From assembly GCF_003423665.1 (NCBI RefSeq), contig NZ_BFBY01000003.1, forward strand, positions 96,603 to 160,602: DNA of 64,000 bases, given 5' to 3'. The DNA comes from Lactobacillus rodentium (GTDB taxonomy: Bacteria > Bacillota > Bacilli > Lactobacillales > Lactobacillaceae). The translations under genes were made by a program, and so were the position numbers. How positions within the stretch are numbered: position 1 is the stretch's first letter; each line of letters opens with the position of its first letter. The notes beneath the pieces are model-generated. The model made no database searches. It saw only the letters and a program-made list of their open reading frames with translations, and was not told the origin of the DNA. This document shows, in pieces, positions 28,847-37,357 of the stretch.

Positions 28847-30679
28847 TTGGCAACAAGAGACGATGTAAGAAATATTGCGATTATTGCGCACGTTGACCAC
28901 GGTAAAACTACTTTGGTTAACCAATTATTAAAACAATCTGATACTTTACCAGAGCATATGAATCTTGAAGATCGTGCAATGGATTCAAATGATATCGAAC
29001 GTGAACGTGGTATCACCATTTTATCTAAAAATACTGCTGTTAAATATGGTGATACTACTATTAACATTTTGGATACCCCAGGACACGCTGACTTCGGTGG
29101 AGAAGTAGAGCGTATCATGCACATGGTGGATGGAGCACTTTTATTAGTTGACGCTTATGAAGGTACTATGCCTCAAACACGTTTTGTATTAAAAAAGGCA
29201 TTAGAAGCTGGAGTTAAACCAGTAGTAGTAATTAATAAGATTGACCGTCCAGGTGCTCGTCCTCAAGAAGTTCTAGATGAAGTTCTTGAATTATTTATCG
29301 AATTAGGTGCTACTGATGAACAATTAGATTTCCCTGTTGTTTATGCTAGTGCGTTAAACGGTACTTCTTCTTATGATTCTGACCCAAGTAAGCAAGAAGA
29401 AACTATGGATCCAATTTTTGATACTATTATTAAGAGTATTCCAGCACCTGAAGATAATGCTGATCAACCATTACAATTCCAAATTACTATGCTTGATTGG
29501 GATGACTATGTTGGTCGTATCGGTGTTGGTCGTATCTTCCGTGGAACTGTTAAAGTTGGTGATAACGTTACAGTTATGAAACGTGACGGTTCAACTCAAA
29601 ACTTTAGAGTAACTAAGTTATTTGGTTACTTTGGTTTGAAGCGTAATGAAATTAAAGAAGCTAAGGCTGGCGATATCATTGCTATTTCAGGTATTAATGA
29701 TATTTATGTTGGTGAAACTATTGCATCAGCAGATAAACCAGAAGCTTTACCACTTCTTAATATTGATCCACCTACTTTACAAATGGACTTCGTTGCTAAC
29801 GATTCACCATTTGCTGGTCGTGAAGGTGATCAAGTTACACCTAAGAAGCTTGAAGATCGCTTAATTCGTGAAACTCGTACTGATGTTTCCCTCAAGGTTG
29901 AACCTACTGATAGAACTAATGCGTGGACTGTTTCTGGTCGTGGTGAACTTCACCTTTCAATTTTAGTTGAAGAATTACGTCGTGAAGGATTTGAATTACA
30001 ACTTTCACGTCCTAAAGTAATTTATCGTGAAATTGATGGTGTAATGAGTGAACCATATGAAGCTGTTCAAGTTGATACACCTGATGAATATGTTGGTTCT
30101 GTTATTGATTCTCTTTCACAAAGAAAAGGTGAAATGAAGAATATGGAATCAACTGGTAATGGTCAAACTAGATTAGAATTCTTAGTTCCATCTCGTGGTT
30201 TGATTGGTTACAACAACGAATTTATGTCTCAAACAGCTGGTTATGGTATTATGAACCACACTTTTGAAAAGTATGCACCAGTAATTAAGAATTGGGAACC
30301 AGGTCGTCGTAATGGTGCCTTAGTTTCTATTAACCAAGGTCAATCAACAACTTACTCACTTCAATCAGTTGAACAACGTGGTGAATTATTCATTGGTGCA
30401 GGTGTTGAAGTTTATGAAGGTATGATTGTTGGTCAATCATCTCGTGAACGTGATATTGCCGTAAACGTTACTAAAGGTAAGAACTTAACTAACACTCGTG
30501 CTTCTGGTAAGGACCACTCAGCTTCAATCAAGACTCCTAAGAAGTTAACTTTGGAAGAATCACTTGAATTCTTAAATGAAGATGAATATTGTGAAGTTAC
30601 TCCACAAAGTGTTCGTTTACGTAAGAAGATCTTAAATACAAACGAAAGAAAGAAAGCCGACAAGAAACGCGGTAAATAA
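28847..30679 (+). CDS. typA: Ribosome-associated GTPase TypA/BipA
   Basis: This 610-residue translational GTPase works in ribosome assembly and stress or cold adaptation. Motifs are G1 [11 protein letters not shown] (near residue 13), ERERGITI, DTPGHADFGGEVERI and NKIDRPGARP. The EF-G-like domains and the BipA C-terminal domain follow. The start is taken as TTG at 28847 because GGGAGGA at 28833-28839 is ideally placed for it. An in-frame ATG at 28823 lies before that site and abuts a terminator. A promoter and attenuator-like hairpin precede it. Confidence 0.96.
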   Translation: MATRDDVRNIAIIAHVDHGKTTLVNQLLKQSDTLPEHMNLEDRAMDSNDIERERGITILSKNTAVKYGDTTINILDTPGHADFGGEVERIMHMVDGALLLVDAYEGTMPQTRFVLKKALEAGVKPVVVINKIDRPGARPQEVLDEVLELFIELGATDEQLDFPVVYASALNGTSSYDSDPSKQEETMDPIFDTIIKSIPAPEDNADQPLQFQITMLDWDDYVGRIGVGRIFRGTVKVGDNVTVMKRDGSTQNFRVTKLFGYFGLKRNEIKEAKAGDIIAISGINDIYVGETIASADKPEALPLLNIDPPTLQMDFVANDSPFAGREGDQVTPKKLEDRLIRETRTDVSLKVEPTDRTNAWTVSGRGELHLSILVEELRREGFELQLSRPKVIYREIDGVMSEPYEAVQVDTPDEYVGSVIDSLSQRKGEMKNMESTGNGQTRLEFLVPSRGLIGYNNEFMSQTAGYGIMNHTFEKYAPVIKNWEPGRRNGALVSINQGQSTTYSLQSVEQRGELFIGAGVEVYEGMIVGQSSRERDIAVNVTKGKNLTNTRASGKDHSASIKTPKKLTLEESLEFLNEDEYCEVTPQSVRLRKKILNTNERKKADKKRGK

Positions 30680-30683
30680 GCTT

Positions 30684-30716
30684 AAAAGACAAGGAAATAA
30701 CTCCTTGTCTTTTTTT
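30684..30716 (+). terminator. Terminator after typA
   Basis: AAAAGACAAGGA and TCCTTGTCTTTT pair, followed by T run. Confidence 0.9.
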
Positions 30717-30739
30717 ATGGCTTTTTTAAAAATAGGGCA

Positions 30740-30748
30740 TGATATAAT
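30740..30748 (+). promoter_or_regulatory. Extended -10 promoter before ftsW
   Basis: TGA followed by perfect TATAAT (30743-30748), 33 bases before the GTG start. No clear -35 is visible, as is common for extended -10 promoters. Confidence 0.6.
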
Positions 30749-30780
30749 AAAAGCAATTAACTAAAAGGGAGTTAGCAAAC

Positions 30781-31965
30781 GTGCGAAAAAAAGTTAAATA
30801 TTTAGATTATTCTATTTTAATTCCTTATCTAATTCTTTGTTTATTAGGAATTATAATGGTTTATTCAGCTAGTTCTGATATTTTATTAGTAAATGGCTTT
30901 AAATCAACGGTTTATATGTCTCGCCAGATAATTTATTTTGTGGCTGCTTTTGTTTTGTTTGGAATTCCAACTTTTGGAATGAAATTGAAGATCTTCAAAA
31001 GTAAAAAATTTGTATTATCATATTTAGGAATTTCTTTTATATTGCTTTTATTTTTAGTAGCCTTAAAGATTATTAGTCATGGACAAGCTGCTGTTAATGG
31101 GGCAGTTGGTTGGATTAACTTAGGGTTTATTAATATTCAGCCAGTTGAGTTAGCAAAATTATCTCTTGTTTTATATTTGGCTTATGTCCTCGACCGAAGA
31201 GATGGCAAAATTATTCCAGGACAAATTAGAGAAAACCTTTCCGGCCCAACAATTATTTCTTTTTTGATGATTGCACTTGTTATTGTTGAACCAGATTTTG
31301 GGGGTTCAGCCATTCTATTCATGATTGTCTTCGTCATGTACTCAGTATCGGGAATACCAACAAAAATGGCTTTACAATGGCTTGGAATTCTAGTAGCAGC
31401 GATTATTATCTTGTTATTTGTACTACTTGTTTGGGAACCGGGCTTTATTAAAAGTTCTTACCAATTTCAGCGATTACTTGCTTTTGCTCATCCGTTTCAA
31501 TTAGAAAAAACTGGTGGTGCGCAATTAGTTAACTCCTATTATGCAATTCATAATGGAGGATTATTTGGAGTAGGTTTAGGTAATTCAATGCAAAAACGTG
31601 GCTATTTACCTGAACCTTACACTGACTTTATTCTTTCCATTAGTGCAGAAGAATTGGGTGTAATTGGTGCGATTGCAATTGTGACATTACTCTTCTTTTT
31701 AATGTGGCGAATTATGGAAGTTGGTATTCATGCCCATACACAATTTAATGCCTTGGTATGTTTCGGGGTAACAACAATGATCTTTACCGAAACTCTCTTT
31801 AATGTTGGTGCCGTTTTGGGATTATTACCTATTACAGGGGTTACATTACCTTTTATTTCGTATGGTGGATCTTCAATGATTGTTTTAACAGCCGGTTTAG
31901 GAATTGTTTTAAATATAGCTGCAAGTGAACGTAAATATGTGATTGAAAGTGAGCGTATCCACTAA
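30781..31965 (+). CDS. ftsW: SEDS peptidoglycan glycosyltransferase FtsW
   Basis: This 394-residue polytopic protein of about ten membrane segments belongs to the SEDS family that polymerises lipid II. Typical sequences are VYSASSDI, INIQPVELAKLSLVLYLAYV, VEPDFGGSAILFMIV and the EELGVIGAI segment, plus PFISYGGSSM. FtsW and RodA are close relatives. The downstream ylbG-rsmD-coaD-ylbL block matches the B. subtilis ftsW locus and favours FtsW, which would pair with the class B PBP encoded at 1530-3686. The GTG start has GGGAG upstream. Confidence 0.92.
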   Translation: MRKKVKYLDYSILIPYLILCLLGIIMVYSASSDILLVNGFKSTVYMSRQIIYFVAAFVLFGIPTFGMKLKIFKSKKFVLSYLGISFILLLFLVALKIISHGQAAVNGAVGWINLGFINIQPVELAKLSLVLYLAYVLDRRDGKIIPGQIRENLSGPTIISFLMIALVIVEPDFGGSAILFMIVFVMYSVSGIPTKMALQWLGILVAAIIILLFVLLVWEPGFIKSSYQFQRLLAFAHPFQLEKTGGAQLVNSYYAIHNGGLFGVGLGNSMQKRGYLPEPYTDFILSISAEELGVIGAIAIVTLLFFLMWRIMEVGIHAHTQFNALVCFGVTTMIFTETLFNVGAVLGLLPITGVTLPFISYGGSSMIVLTAGLGIVLNIAASERKYVIESERIH

Positions 31966-32300
31966 TGGGACTAGTTTTTAAAGATACTAATTCAGAAAAA
32001 AAACTGGACAAACGTAAAAGTCTGATTGTTTGGCTTTATAATTCTAAAGATCAATTTAAGTTAAGACATTTTGGTGATATTGTTTATTTTTCACGCAAGA
32101 AGAACTACGTGATTATTTATGTGGATCAGGAGCAAGTAGAAAAGATTATAGCTACACTAAAAAAAGAAAAGTTTGTTAAAAGAGTTGAAAAATCACAACA
32201 CGATAACTTAAATTTTTCTGCTGAGTATGAAGAAAAGTTTATGAATGATCTTCGTCATGAAGCAGAACAAATGTTAGAAAAGGGTGAATCATATAATTGA
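31965..32300 (+). CDS. ylbG: YlbG family protein (DUF2129)
   Basis: This 111-residue cytoplasmic protein contains KRKSLIVWLYNSKDQFKLRH and YVIIYVDQEQVEKII, typical of DUF2129. The function is unknown. In B. subtilis it lies beside ylbF and rsmD; no ylbF is seen here. It overlaps the ftsW stop by one base and the rsmD start by four bases (TTGA), so it is part of a coupled operon. Confidence 0.9.
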   Translation: MGLVFKDTNSEKKLDKRKSLIVWLYNSKDQFKLRHFGDIVYFSRKKNYVIIYVDQEQVEKIIATLKKEKFVKRVEKSQHDNLNFSAEYEEKFMNDLRHEAEQMLEKGESYN

Positions 32301-32845
32301 GAATTATTTCAGGAAAATATGCTAAAAGAAATTTATTTACTTTAAAAAGTAATGCTACACGTCCAACCAGTGATAAAGTAAAGGAATCTCTTTTTAATTC
32401 TTTAGGACAATTTTTTTCGGGTGGAAAAGTTTTAGACCTTTATGCTGGTAGTGGTGCATTAGGGATTGAAGCTGTGTCACGAGGATATGATCAAGCCTTT
32501 TTAGTTGATGTTAGTGGTCAAGCATGTAAAATAATTAAGAAAAATGTTGATCTTACTAAAGAACCAGAGCGTTTTAAAGTTATTAAGACAAGTGATTTTA
32601 GAGCTTTGAAACAATTTGCAGAAGAAGGAGAAATCTTTGATCTTGTATTTTTAGATCCACCCTATGCTAAAGAAAAAATTATTAAAGTTATGAATACATT
32701 ACTAGAAAATAACTTATTAGCACCCCATGCTCTTGTAATAGCGGAAACGGATGAACATACGGATTTACCTGAGGTTGAAGGATTTGAACTAAAAAAAGAT
32801 CATCATTTAGGCAGAACAAAAGTCAAAGTCTATGAAAGGACGTAA
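32297..32845 (+). CDS. rsmD: 16S rRNA m2G966 methyltransferase RsmD
   Basis: This 182-residue SAM-dependent enzyme methylates N2 of G966. It begins RIISGKYAKR and contains TRPTSDKVKESLFN, the SAM loop VLDLYAGSGALGIEAVSRG and the catalytic FLDPPY. The start is a TTG overlapping the ylbG stop. Its partner coaD follows immediately, a very common pairing. Confidence 0.95.
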   Translation: MRIISGKYAKRNLFTLKSNATRPTSDKVKESLFNSLGQFFSGGKVLDLYAGSGALGIEAVSRGYDQAFLVDVSGQACKIIKKNVDLTKEPERFKVIKTSDFRALKQFAEEGEIFDLVFLDPPYAKEKIIKVMNTLLENNLLAPHALVIAETDEHTDLPEVEGFELKKDHHLGRTKVKVYERT

Positions 32846-32848
32846 GTG

Positions 32849-33337
32849 ATGGTAAAGGCAATTTTTCCTGGAAGTTTTGATCCCCTAACTAATGGACACT
32901 TAGAAACAATTCAAACTGCGGCTAAAATGTTTGATAAACTTTATGTAGTAATCATGACTAATACGCAGAAAAAGTATCTTTTTAATGAACAAGAGCGGGT
33001 TGAATTAGCTCGTACTATCTTTGAAGCAGATGAAAAAATTGAAGTGATTGGGCGACCACAGGAATTAACTATTGAAGTAGCACGAGAATTGGGAGCTTCT
33101 ACCATAGTGAGAGGGTTAAGAAATGATGCGGATTTTAACTATGAACGTGAAATTGCACAAATAAATAAAACGTTAGCTCCAGAATTAGATACAATTTTTC
33201 TTCTGACTGGACCAGAAAATAGCTTTATTTCATCTTCCATGATTAAGGAAACAGCGCTATTTGGTGGGGATGTTTCAAAATTGGTGCCTCCAGAAGTTGC
33301 AATTGCTTTAAAAAAGAAAGTAAGATCAGATGAATAA
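32849..33337 (+). CDS. coaD: Phosphopantetheine adenylyltransferase
   Basis: This 162-residue enzyme transfers AMP from ATP to 4'-phosphopantetheine in coenzyme A synthesis. Motifs are FPGSFDPLTNGHLE (TxGH type) and the C-terminal ISSSMIKE. VRGLRNDADFNYE is also typical. The ATG at 32849 is preferred over the GTG three bases earlier because AAAGGA (32835-32840) is then 8 bases away. It overlaps the next gene by 8 bases. Confidence 0.96.
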   Translation: MVKAIFPGSFDPLTNGHLETIQTAAKMFDKLYVVIMTNTQKKYLFNEQERVELARTIFEADEKIEVIGRPQELTIEVARELGASTIVRGLRNDADFNYEREIAQINKTLAPELDTIFLLTGPENSFISSSMIKETALFGGDVSKLVPPEVAIALKKKVRSDE

Positions 33338-34352
33338 ATCAAAAATAAAAAAATGGCTGCTTGTATTAGCAGCATTTTTTGTCATAATTATCTTTTGCGT
33401 ATGGCCAACAAATTATGTTATTGATGCTCCTGGACAAGCAAGTCCAGTAAGTAACTTAATAAAATCCAACTCAAAATATAATTATTCTAATTTTTATTTT
33501 GTTACTGTTTCTGAACGGCCTGCAGTAATGATTGATTATTTGACTTCATATTTAAGACCATATGATAGTCGATATACTCAAAAACAAGTACGAGGCAATG
33601 CAAGTAGTAGTGAATATAATGAAATGCAAAAATACTATATGAGCACAAGTGAGAATAATGCAATTGCTTATGCTGCTAAAAAAGCTCAAGTTCCATATCA
33701 ACAAAAATATTTAGGTGTATATGTGATGAGTATTTTGCCTCATTCAAATTTTAAAAATAAACTTCAAGTTGGAGATACGATTGTGGCCGTCAATAACACT
33801 AAGGTTAGTTCGATAGCACAATTACAAGATTATATAAAAACTCTGCCTAATAAGACCAAAATTAACCTTAAAGTATTGCGTAATGGAAAAGTAAAAAATT
33901 TAACCGGTAAAGTTAGCCCATTAACTGGTACAAATCACTCAGGTATTGGAATCCAATTGGTTGATCACACGCAAGTAACGTCTAAACCTTCAATTAGAAT
34001 TGATGCTGGCAATATTGGAGGTCCCTCTGCCGGATTAATGTTTAGCTTGGCTTGCTATCAGATTTTTACTCATGAAAAATTATCTACCAATAAAATTGCT
34101 GGAACTGGAACAATAGATGAAAATGGTCATGTGGGGATGATTGGAGGAATTGATAAAAAAGTTGTTGCTGCTGATAAAAAGGGGATAAAAGTATTTTTTG
34201 CTCCAACGGATCAACCGGCCGGTATTAAAAAAAGCGAGACTAATTACAGTGAAGCAGTTAAGACAACTAAAAAAATTCATTCAAAAATGAAAATTATTCC
34301 TGTTAATAATTTTGATGATGCACTTTCTTACATAAAAAGCCATAAAAATTAA
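33330..34352 (+). CDS. ylbL: Membrane-anchored PDZ/Lon-like serine protease (YlbL family)
   Basis: This 340-residue protein has an N-terminal signal anchor (about residues 9-25). A PDZ domain lies at about 125-195 (LQVGDTIVAVNNTKV). A Lon-type proteolytic domain follows, with the catalytic serine S233 in GGPSAGLMFSL and the probable lysine K277 in GGIDKKVVAADKKG. The protease domain is outside the cell by topology. B. subtilis YlbL acts in cell-cycle checkpoint recovery by removing the division inhibitor YneA. That substrate is not shown here. Confidence 0.92.
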   Translation: MNKSKIKKWLLVLAAFFVIIIFCVWPTNYVIDAPGQASPVSNLIKSNSKYNYSNFYFVTVSERPAVMIDYLTSYLRPYDSRYTQKQVRGNASSSEYNEMQKYYMSTSENNAIAYAAKKAQVPYQQKYLGVYVMSILPHSNFKNKLQVGDTIVAVNNTKVSSIAQLQDYIKTLPNKTKINLKVLRNGKVKNLTGKVSPLTGTNHSGIGIQLVDHTQVTSKPSIRIDAGNIGGPSAGLMFSLACYQIFTHEKLSTNKIAGTGTIDENGHVGMIGGIDKKVVAADKKGIKVFFAPTDQPAGIKKSETNYSEAVKTTKKIHSKMKIIPVNNFDDALSYIKSHKN

Positions 34353-34376
34353 AGGCTTTCGTAAGAAAGTTTTTTT
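34323..34376 (+). terminator. Nested terminator overlapping the ylbL stop
   Basis: ACTTTCTTAC (34323-34332) pairs with GTAAGAAAGT (34361-34370), with inner AAAGCC/GGCTTT arms. A shorter alternative CTTTC-GTAA-GAAAG hairpin also precedes the seven-T run. Confidence 0.75.
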
Positions 34377-34422
34377 ATTTAAAAATAAAAAAATTTGCGT
34401 AATTATCTTTGAGGTGAAAAAA

Positions 34423-35103
34423 ATGAATTTTCAATTAATCAAAGATTTTATTAAAGAACATAAGAAATATTGTTTTATTGGAGTTTTATTAATTATCGGT
34501 ATTTTATATTATTGTACTAATCAAAAGTCCGAAGTTGATAATACAAATTTATTAACGCAAACCAGTCAAAGTTCGGCAAAAACGGAAAGTGAGACGGACA
34601 AAATAAGCTCATCTTCTTCATCTGCGCCAAATGTTACTAATTCTACGACATCAACTAAAGTAACTTGTGATATTTCAGGTGCTGTCAAGCATGGAGGGGT
34701 TTATACCTTAAAAAACGGTGCCCGATTATTAGATTTAATTGAAGCAGCAGGTGGGTTAACAGAAAAAGCTCAGGTTAAGGCAATTAATCGCGCTCAATTA
34801 TTAAAAGACCAAGATCAAATATATATTCCACATGAAGGTGAAAAAATTGAACCAAGAGGTGATACAACCGTAAATAAGGGTGCATCAAGTGATTCAACAG
34901 ATGCTTCTAAGGAACAAATTCATTTGAATAGTGCTACGGTATCTGATTTGCAAAAATTAAATGGTGTTGGCCAAAAGAGGGCTGAGCAAATTATTCAATT
35001 TCGGGATGCGAATGGTGGTTTTAAACAAATCCAAGATATAACAAAGGTCTCTGGTATTGGAGAAAAAACTTTTGAAAAATTTAAGGATCAATTGGCTCTA
35101 TAA
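34423..35103 (+). CDS. comEA: Competence DNA-binding protein ComEA
   Basis: This 226-residue protein has an N-terminal membrane anchor (about residues 18-34) and a serine-rich linker. A SLBB domain follows (CDISGAVKHGGVYTL), then a C-terminal double helix-hairpin-helix (LNSATVSDLQKLNGVGQKRA, then VSGIGEKTFEKF). ComEA binds incoming DNA outside the membrane and hands it to ComEC. ATG 34423 is chosen over the GTG at 34414 because GAGG at 34411-34414 is the ribosome site. The gene appears intact. Confidence 0.94.
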   Translation: MNFQLIKDFIKEHKKYCFIGVLLIIGILYYCTNQKSEVDNTNLLTQTSQSSAKTESETDKISSSSSSAPNVTNSTTSTKVTCDISGAVKHGGVYTLKNGARLLDLIEAAGGLTEKAQVKAINRAQLLKDQDQIYIPHEGEKIEPRGDTTVNKGASSDSTDASKEQIHLNSATVSDLQKLNGVGQKRAEQIIQFRDANGGFKQIQDITKVSGIGEKTFEKFKDQLAL

Positions 35104-37357
35104 CTGTGTAAATCCGGGTTATTTATTTCTTCTGGGCTTCCTTTTATCCATATTTTCATTATGTATATTTGCGGCACACCAAAAAATTCAGCATAGTATT
35201 GGATTTCTAATTATTGTCTATTTATTTTCATTAATCATCATTAAATATGAAAAGAAATTAGTCGTGACAACATTGACCGTAGTAATTATTTTTTTAGGTT
35301 TAAGTGTAAAAGCAAAATCTTACTCTACTTGTGATTTACACAATGATATTTTAATTTATCCTGATCAAATAAATATCAAAGACGGGTTTGCCAGTGGAGA
35401 AGGTAAAATTGGTAAAAATAAAATATTAATTAGTATGCCTGCAAATAAAGAATTAGAACTAGCTCTAAAGAGAAATCAAATACTCTATTTATCAAATATT
35501 AGTGCTGAAGTAAAGCCACTTGATCCTCCAACTAATTTTGGACAATTTGATTATCGCAATTATTATCGCAGCAAAAATATTTATGAACGCTTAAGTCTAA
35601 AAAATTATCAACTAAGAATAAAGCAAGCGAATTTTTTTGATTATCTACATGTTTTTCGTAATCAGTTAAAAAATTATTTTGCTAAATTACCAAGAATAGT
35701 TAGTTTTATGATTAGTGAAATGATTCTAGCTGAAAATCCAGATAGTAAAAATAAAATAATCTTAGATAATTATCGAAATTTAGGTGTAATTCATCTTTTA
35801 AGTATTTCCGGGTTACATGTTGGATTATATACAGTCTTTATTTCCACAATTTGTACACTCTTAAAGCGAGATGAATATGAAACCTTATTTATTTGTACAA
35901 CATTTTTAATTGCTGAAATCTTCTTAGCAGATTTTCAAGCTGGGTTTGTTAGAGCAAGTTTGGGGTATTTTTTAGGTAAAGTTTTTGCTTTAGGAAACAT
36001 TCCTTTGGCTAAAGGTGATCGTTTGGGCTTAGTTACTATAATTCATTTAGGAATAAAACCCACCTTGTTTCTTAATTGTGGTGCGATTCTATCTTATTTA
36101 TTAGTACTAGGTTTAGAAATTATTGGTGAAAAGAATCCTCTTAAACAAGGATTTTTTTTGAATTTACTTACTACTCCAATTTTATTGAATAATTTTTATC
36201 AATTTAATATTTTTACAATTATATTTAATCTTATGATTGTACCAGTATTTAATTTTTGTTTGTTACCATTAACATTTTTAGGGGCAATCTCATATAAATT
36301 CTTACCAGCTGTGACTTATTTTATTGAAAAAATTTTTACATTAATAATGAATGGCATCAATATGGTCGCCCAAACTAAATTTGGCATGATTATTTTTGGT
36401 AAAATTACTTGGTGGCAAACAATCTTTTTATTAATAATTTCGAGTAGTTTGATTATTTTTTATCATAATAAAAAGATAAGAAATCGTCTCTGTCTAGCCT
36501 TAGGAATAGGATACTGTAGTATCTTTTTTTCGATTCATTTTCCCTTGCAAGGTCAAGTATCAATTATTGATGTTGGACAAGGAGATAGTATTCTAATTAC
36601 TACGCCTTTGAGGAGAAAGGCTTATTTAATTGATACAGGTGGAAAAGTAAATTTCGGCAAAAAGAAAAGTGAACCACAATTTAATCGTATTACCTTGCCT
36701 TATCTGAATGCACAAGGAATAGATCATTTAGATGGGGTTTTCTTGTCTCATCAAGATGCAGATCATATTGGTGATTTAGGTCCCTTATTGGAGCAGGTAG
36801 CAGTTAAAAAATTATATTTTGCTCAAGGATTAAATGAAAATCCATCTTTTATAAAAAGAATTAAAGGAAAAGTTAATCATACAAAATTAATTCCGCTTAT
36901 TGCAGGCAATGTTGTTAAGGAAGAGGGCATTGACTTGCATACGGTTCATCCCTTTAAGCCAGGAACAGGCAAAAATGAAGATTCTCTATCGTTATGGTTT
37001 AGATTGGGTGGGAAAAGTTGGCTTTTTACTGGGGATTTAGATCAAGCCGGAGAACAAAGACTGTGGCAACATTTTCCTCTTCAGGTGGACTATTTTAAGT
37101 TAGGTCATCACGGAAGTAAAACTTCTTCAAATCCAGAATTTTTACATAATATCAATCCTAAACTTGTCTTTATTTCAGCTGGACGAAATAACCGCTTCGG
37201 TCATCCTCATCAAGAGACGCTAGAGACCTTACAGACGTTAAAAATTCCATATTATACTACGCAAGATAGTGGTACAATTACATGGACTTATTCTCCTTTT
37301 ACACAAAAAAATAAATTTTCAACTTTTAATCAAGGACCTTTACATGGCACTAATTAA
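35057..37357 (+). CDS. comEC: DNA uptake channel protein ComEC
   Basis: This protein of up to 766 residues has three expected parts. They are an N-terminal membrane and OB-like region, a competence domain of many membrane helices (LLSISGLHVGLYTVFISTIC), and a C-terminal metallo-beta-lactamase domain. That last domain starts QVSIIDVGQGDSILI and has SHQDADHIGDL, FTGDLD and LGHHGSKTSS. It is thought to form the channel for single-stranded DNA entry. The start is uncertain: TTG 35057 (AAAGG upstream) and TTG 35072 (GGAG upstream) both overlap comEA. No frameshift is visible. Confidence 0.93.
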   Translation: MEKKLLKNLRINWLYNCVNPGYLFLLGFLLSIFSLCIFAAHQKIQHSIGFLIIVYLFSLIIIKYEKKLVVTTLTVVIIFLGLSVKAKSYSTCDLHNDILIYPDQINIKDGFASGEGKIGKNKILISMPANKELELALKRNQILYLSNISAEVKPLDPPTNFGQFDYRNYYRSKNIYERLSLKNYQLRIKQANFFDYLHVFRNQLKNYFAKLPRIVSFMISEMILAENPDSKNKIILDNYRNLGVIHLLSISGLHVGLYTVFISTICTLLKRDEYETLFICTTFLIAEIFLADFQAGFVRASLGYFLGKVFALGNIPLAKGDRLGLVTIIHLGIKPTLFLNCGAILSYLLVLGLEIIGEKNPLKQGFFLNLLTTPILLNNFYQFNIFTIIFNLMIVPVFNFCLLPLTFLGAISYKFLPAVTYFIEKIFTLIMNGINMVAQTKFGMIIFGKITWWQTIFLLIISSSLIIFYHNKKIRNRLCLALGIGYCSIFFSIHFPLQGQVSIIDVGQGDSILITTPLRRKAYLIDTGGKVNFGKKKSEPQFNRITLPYLNAQGIDHLDGVFLSHQDADHIGDLGPLLEQVAVKKLYFAQGLNENPSFIKRIKGKVNHTKLIPLIAGNVVKEEGIDLHTVHPFKPGTGKNEDSLSLWFRLGGKSWLFTGDLDQAGEQRLWQHFPLQVDYFKLGHHGSKTSSNPEFLHNINPKLVFISAGRNNRFGHPHQETLETLQTLKIPYYTTQDSGTITWTYSPFTQKNKFSTFNQGPLHGTN

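Noticed and set aside
34377..34422. Possible competence (CIN/Com) box before comEA (TTTGCGTAAT)
   Set aside because: It does not match the known TACGAATA com-box or a sigma-H promoter well enough to report as a site.
37269..37343. N-terminal extension of holA inside comEC
   Set aside because: It lacks a ribosome site and is not part of the delta-subunit family; ATG 37344 has CAAGGA upstream.
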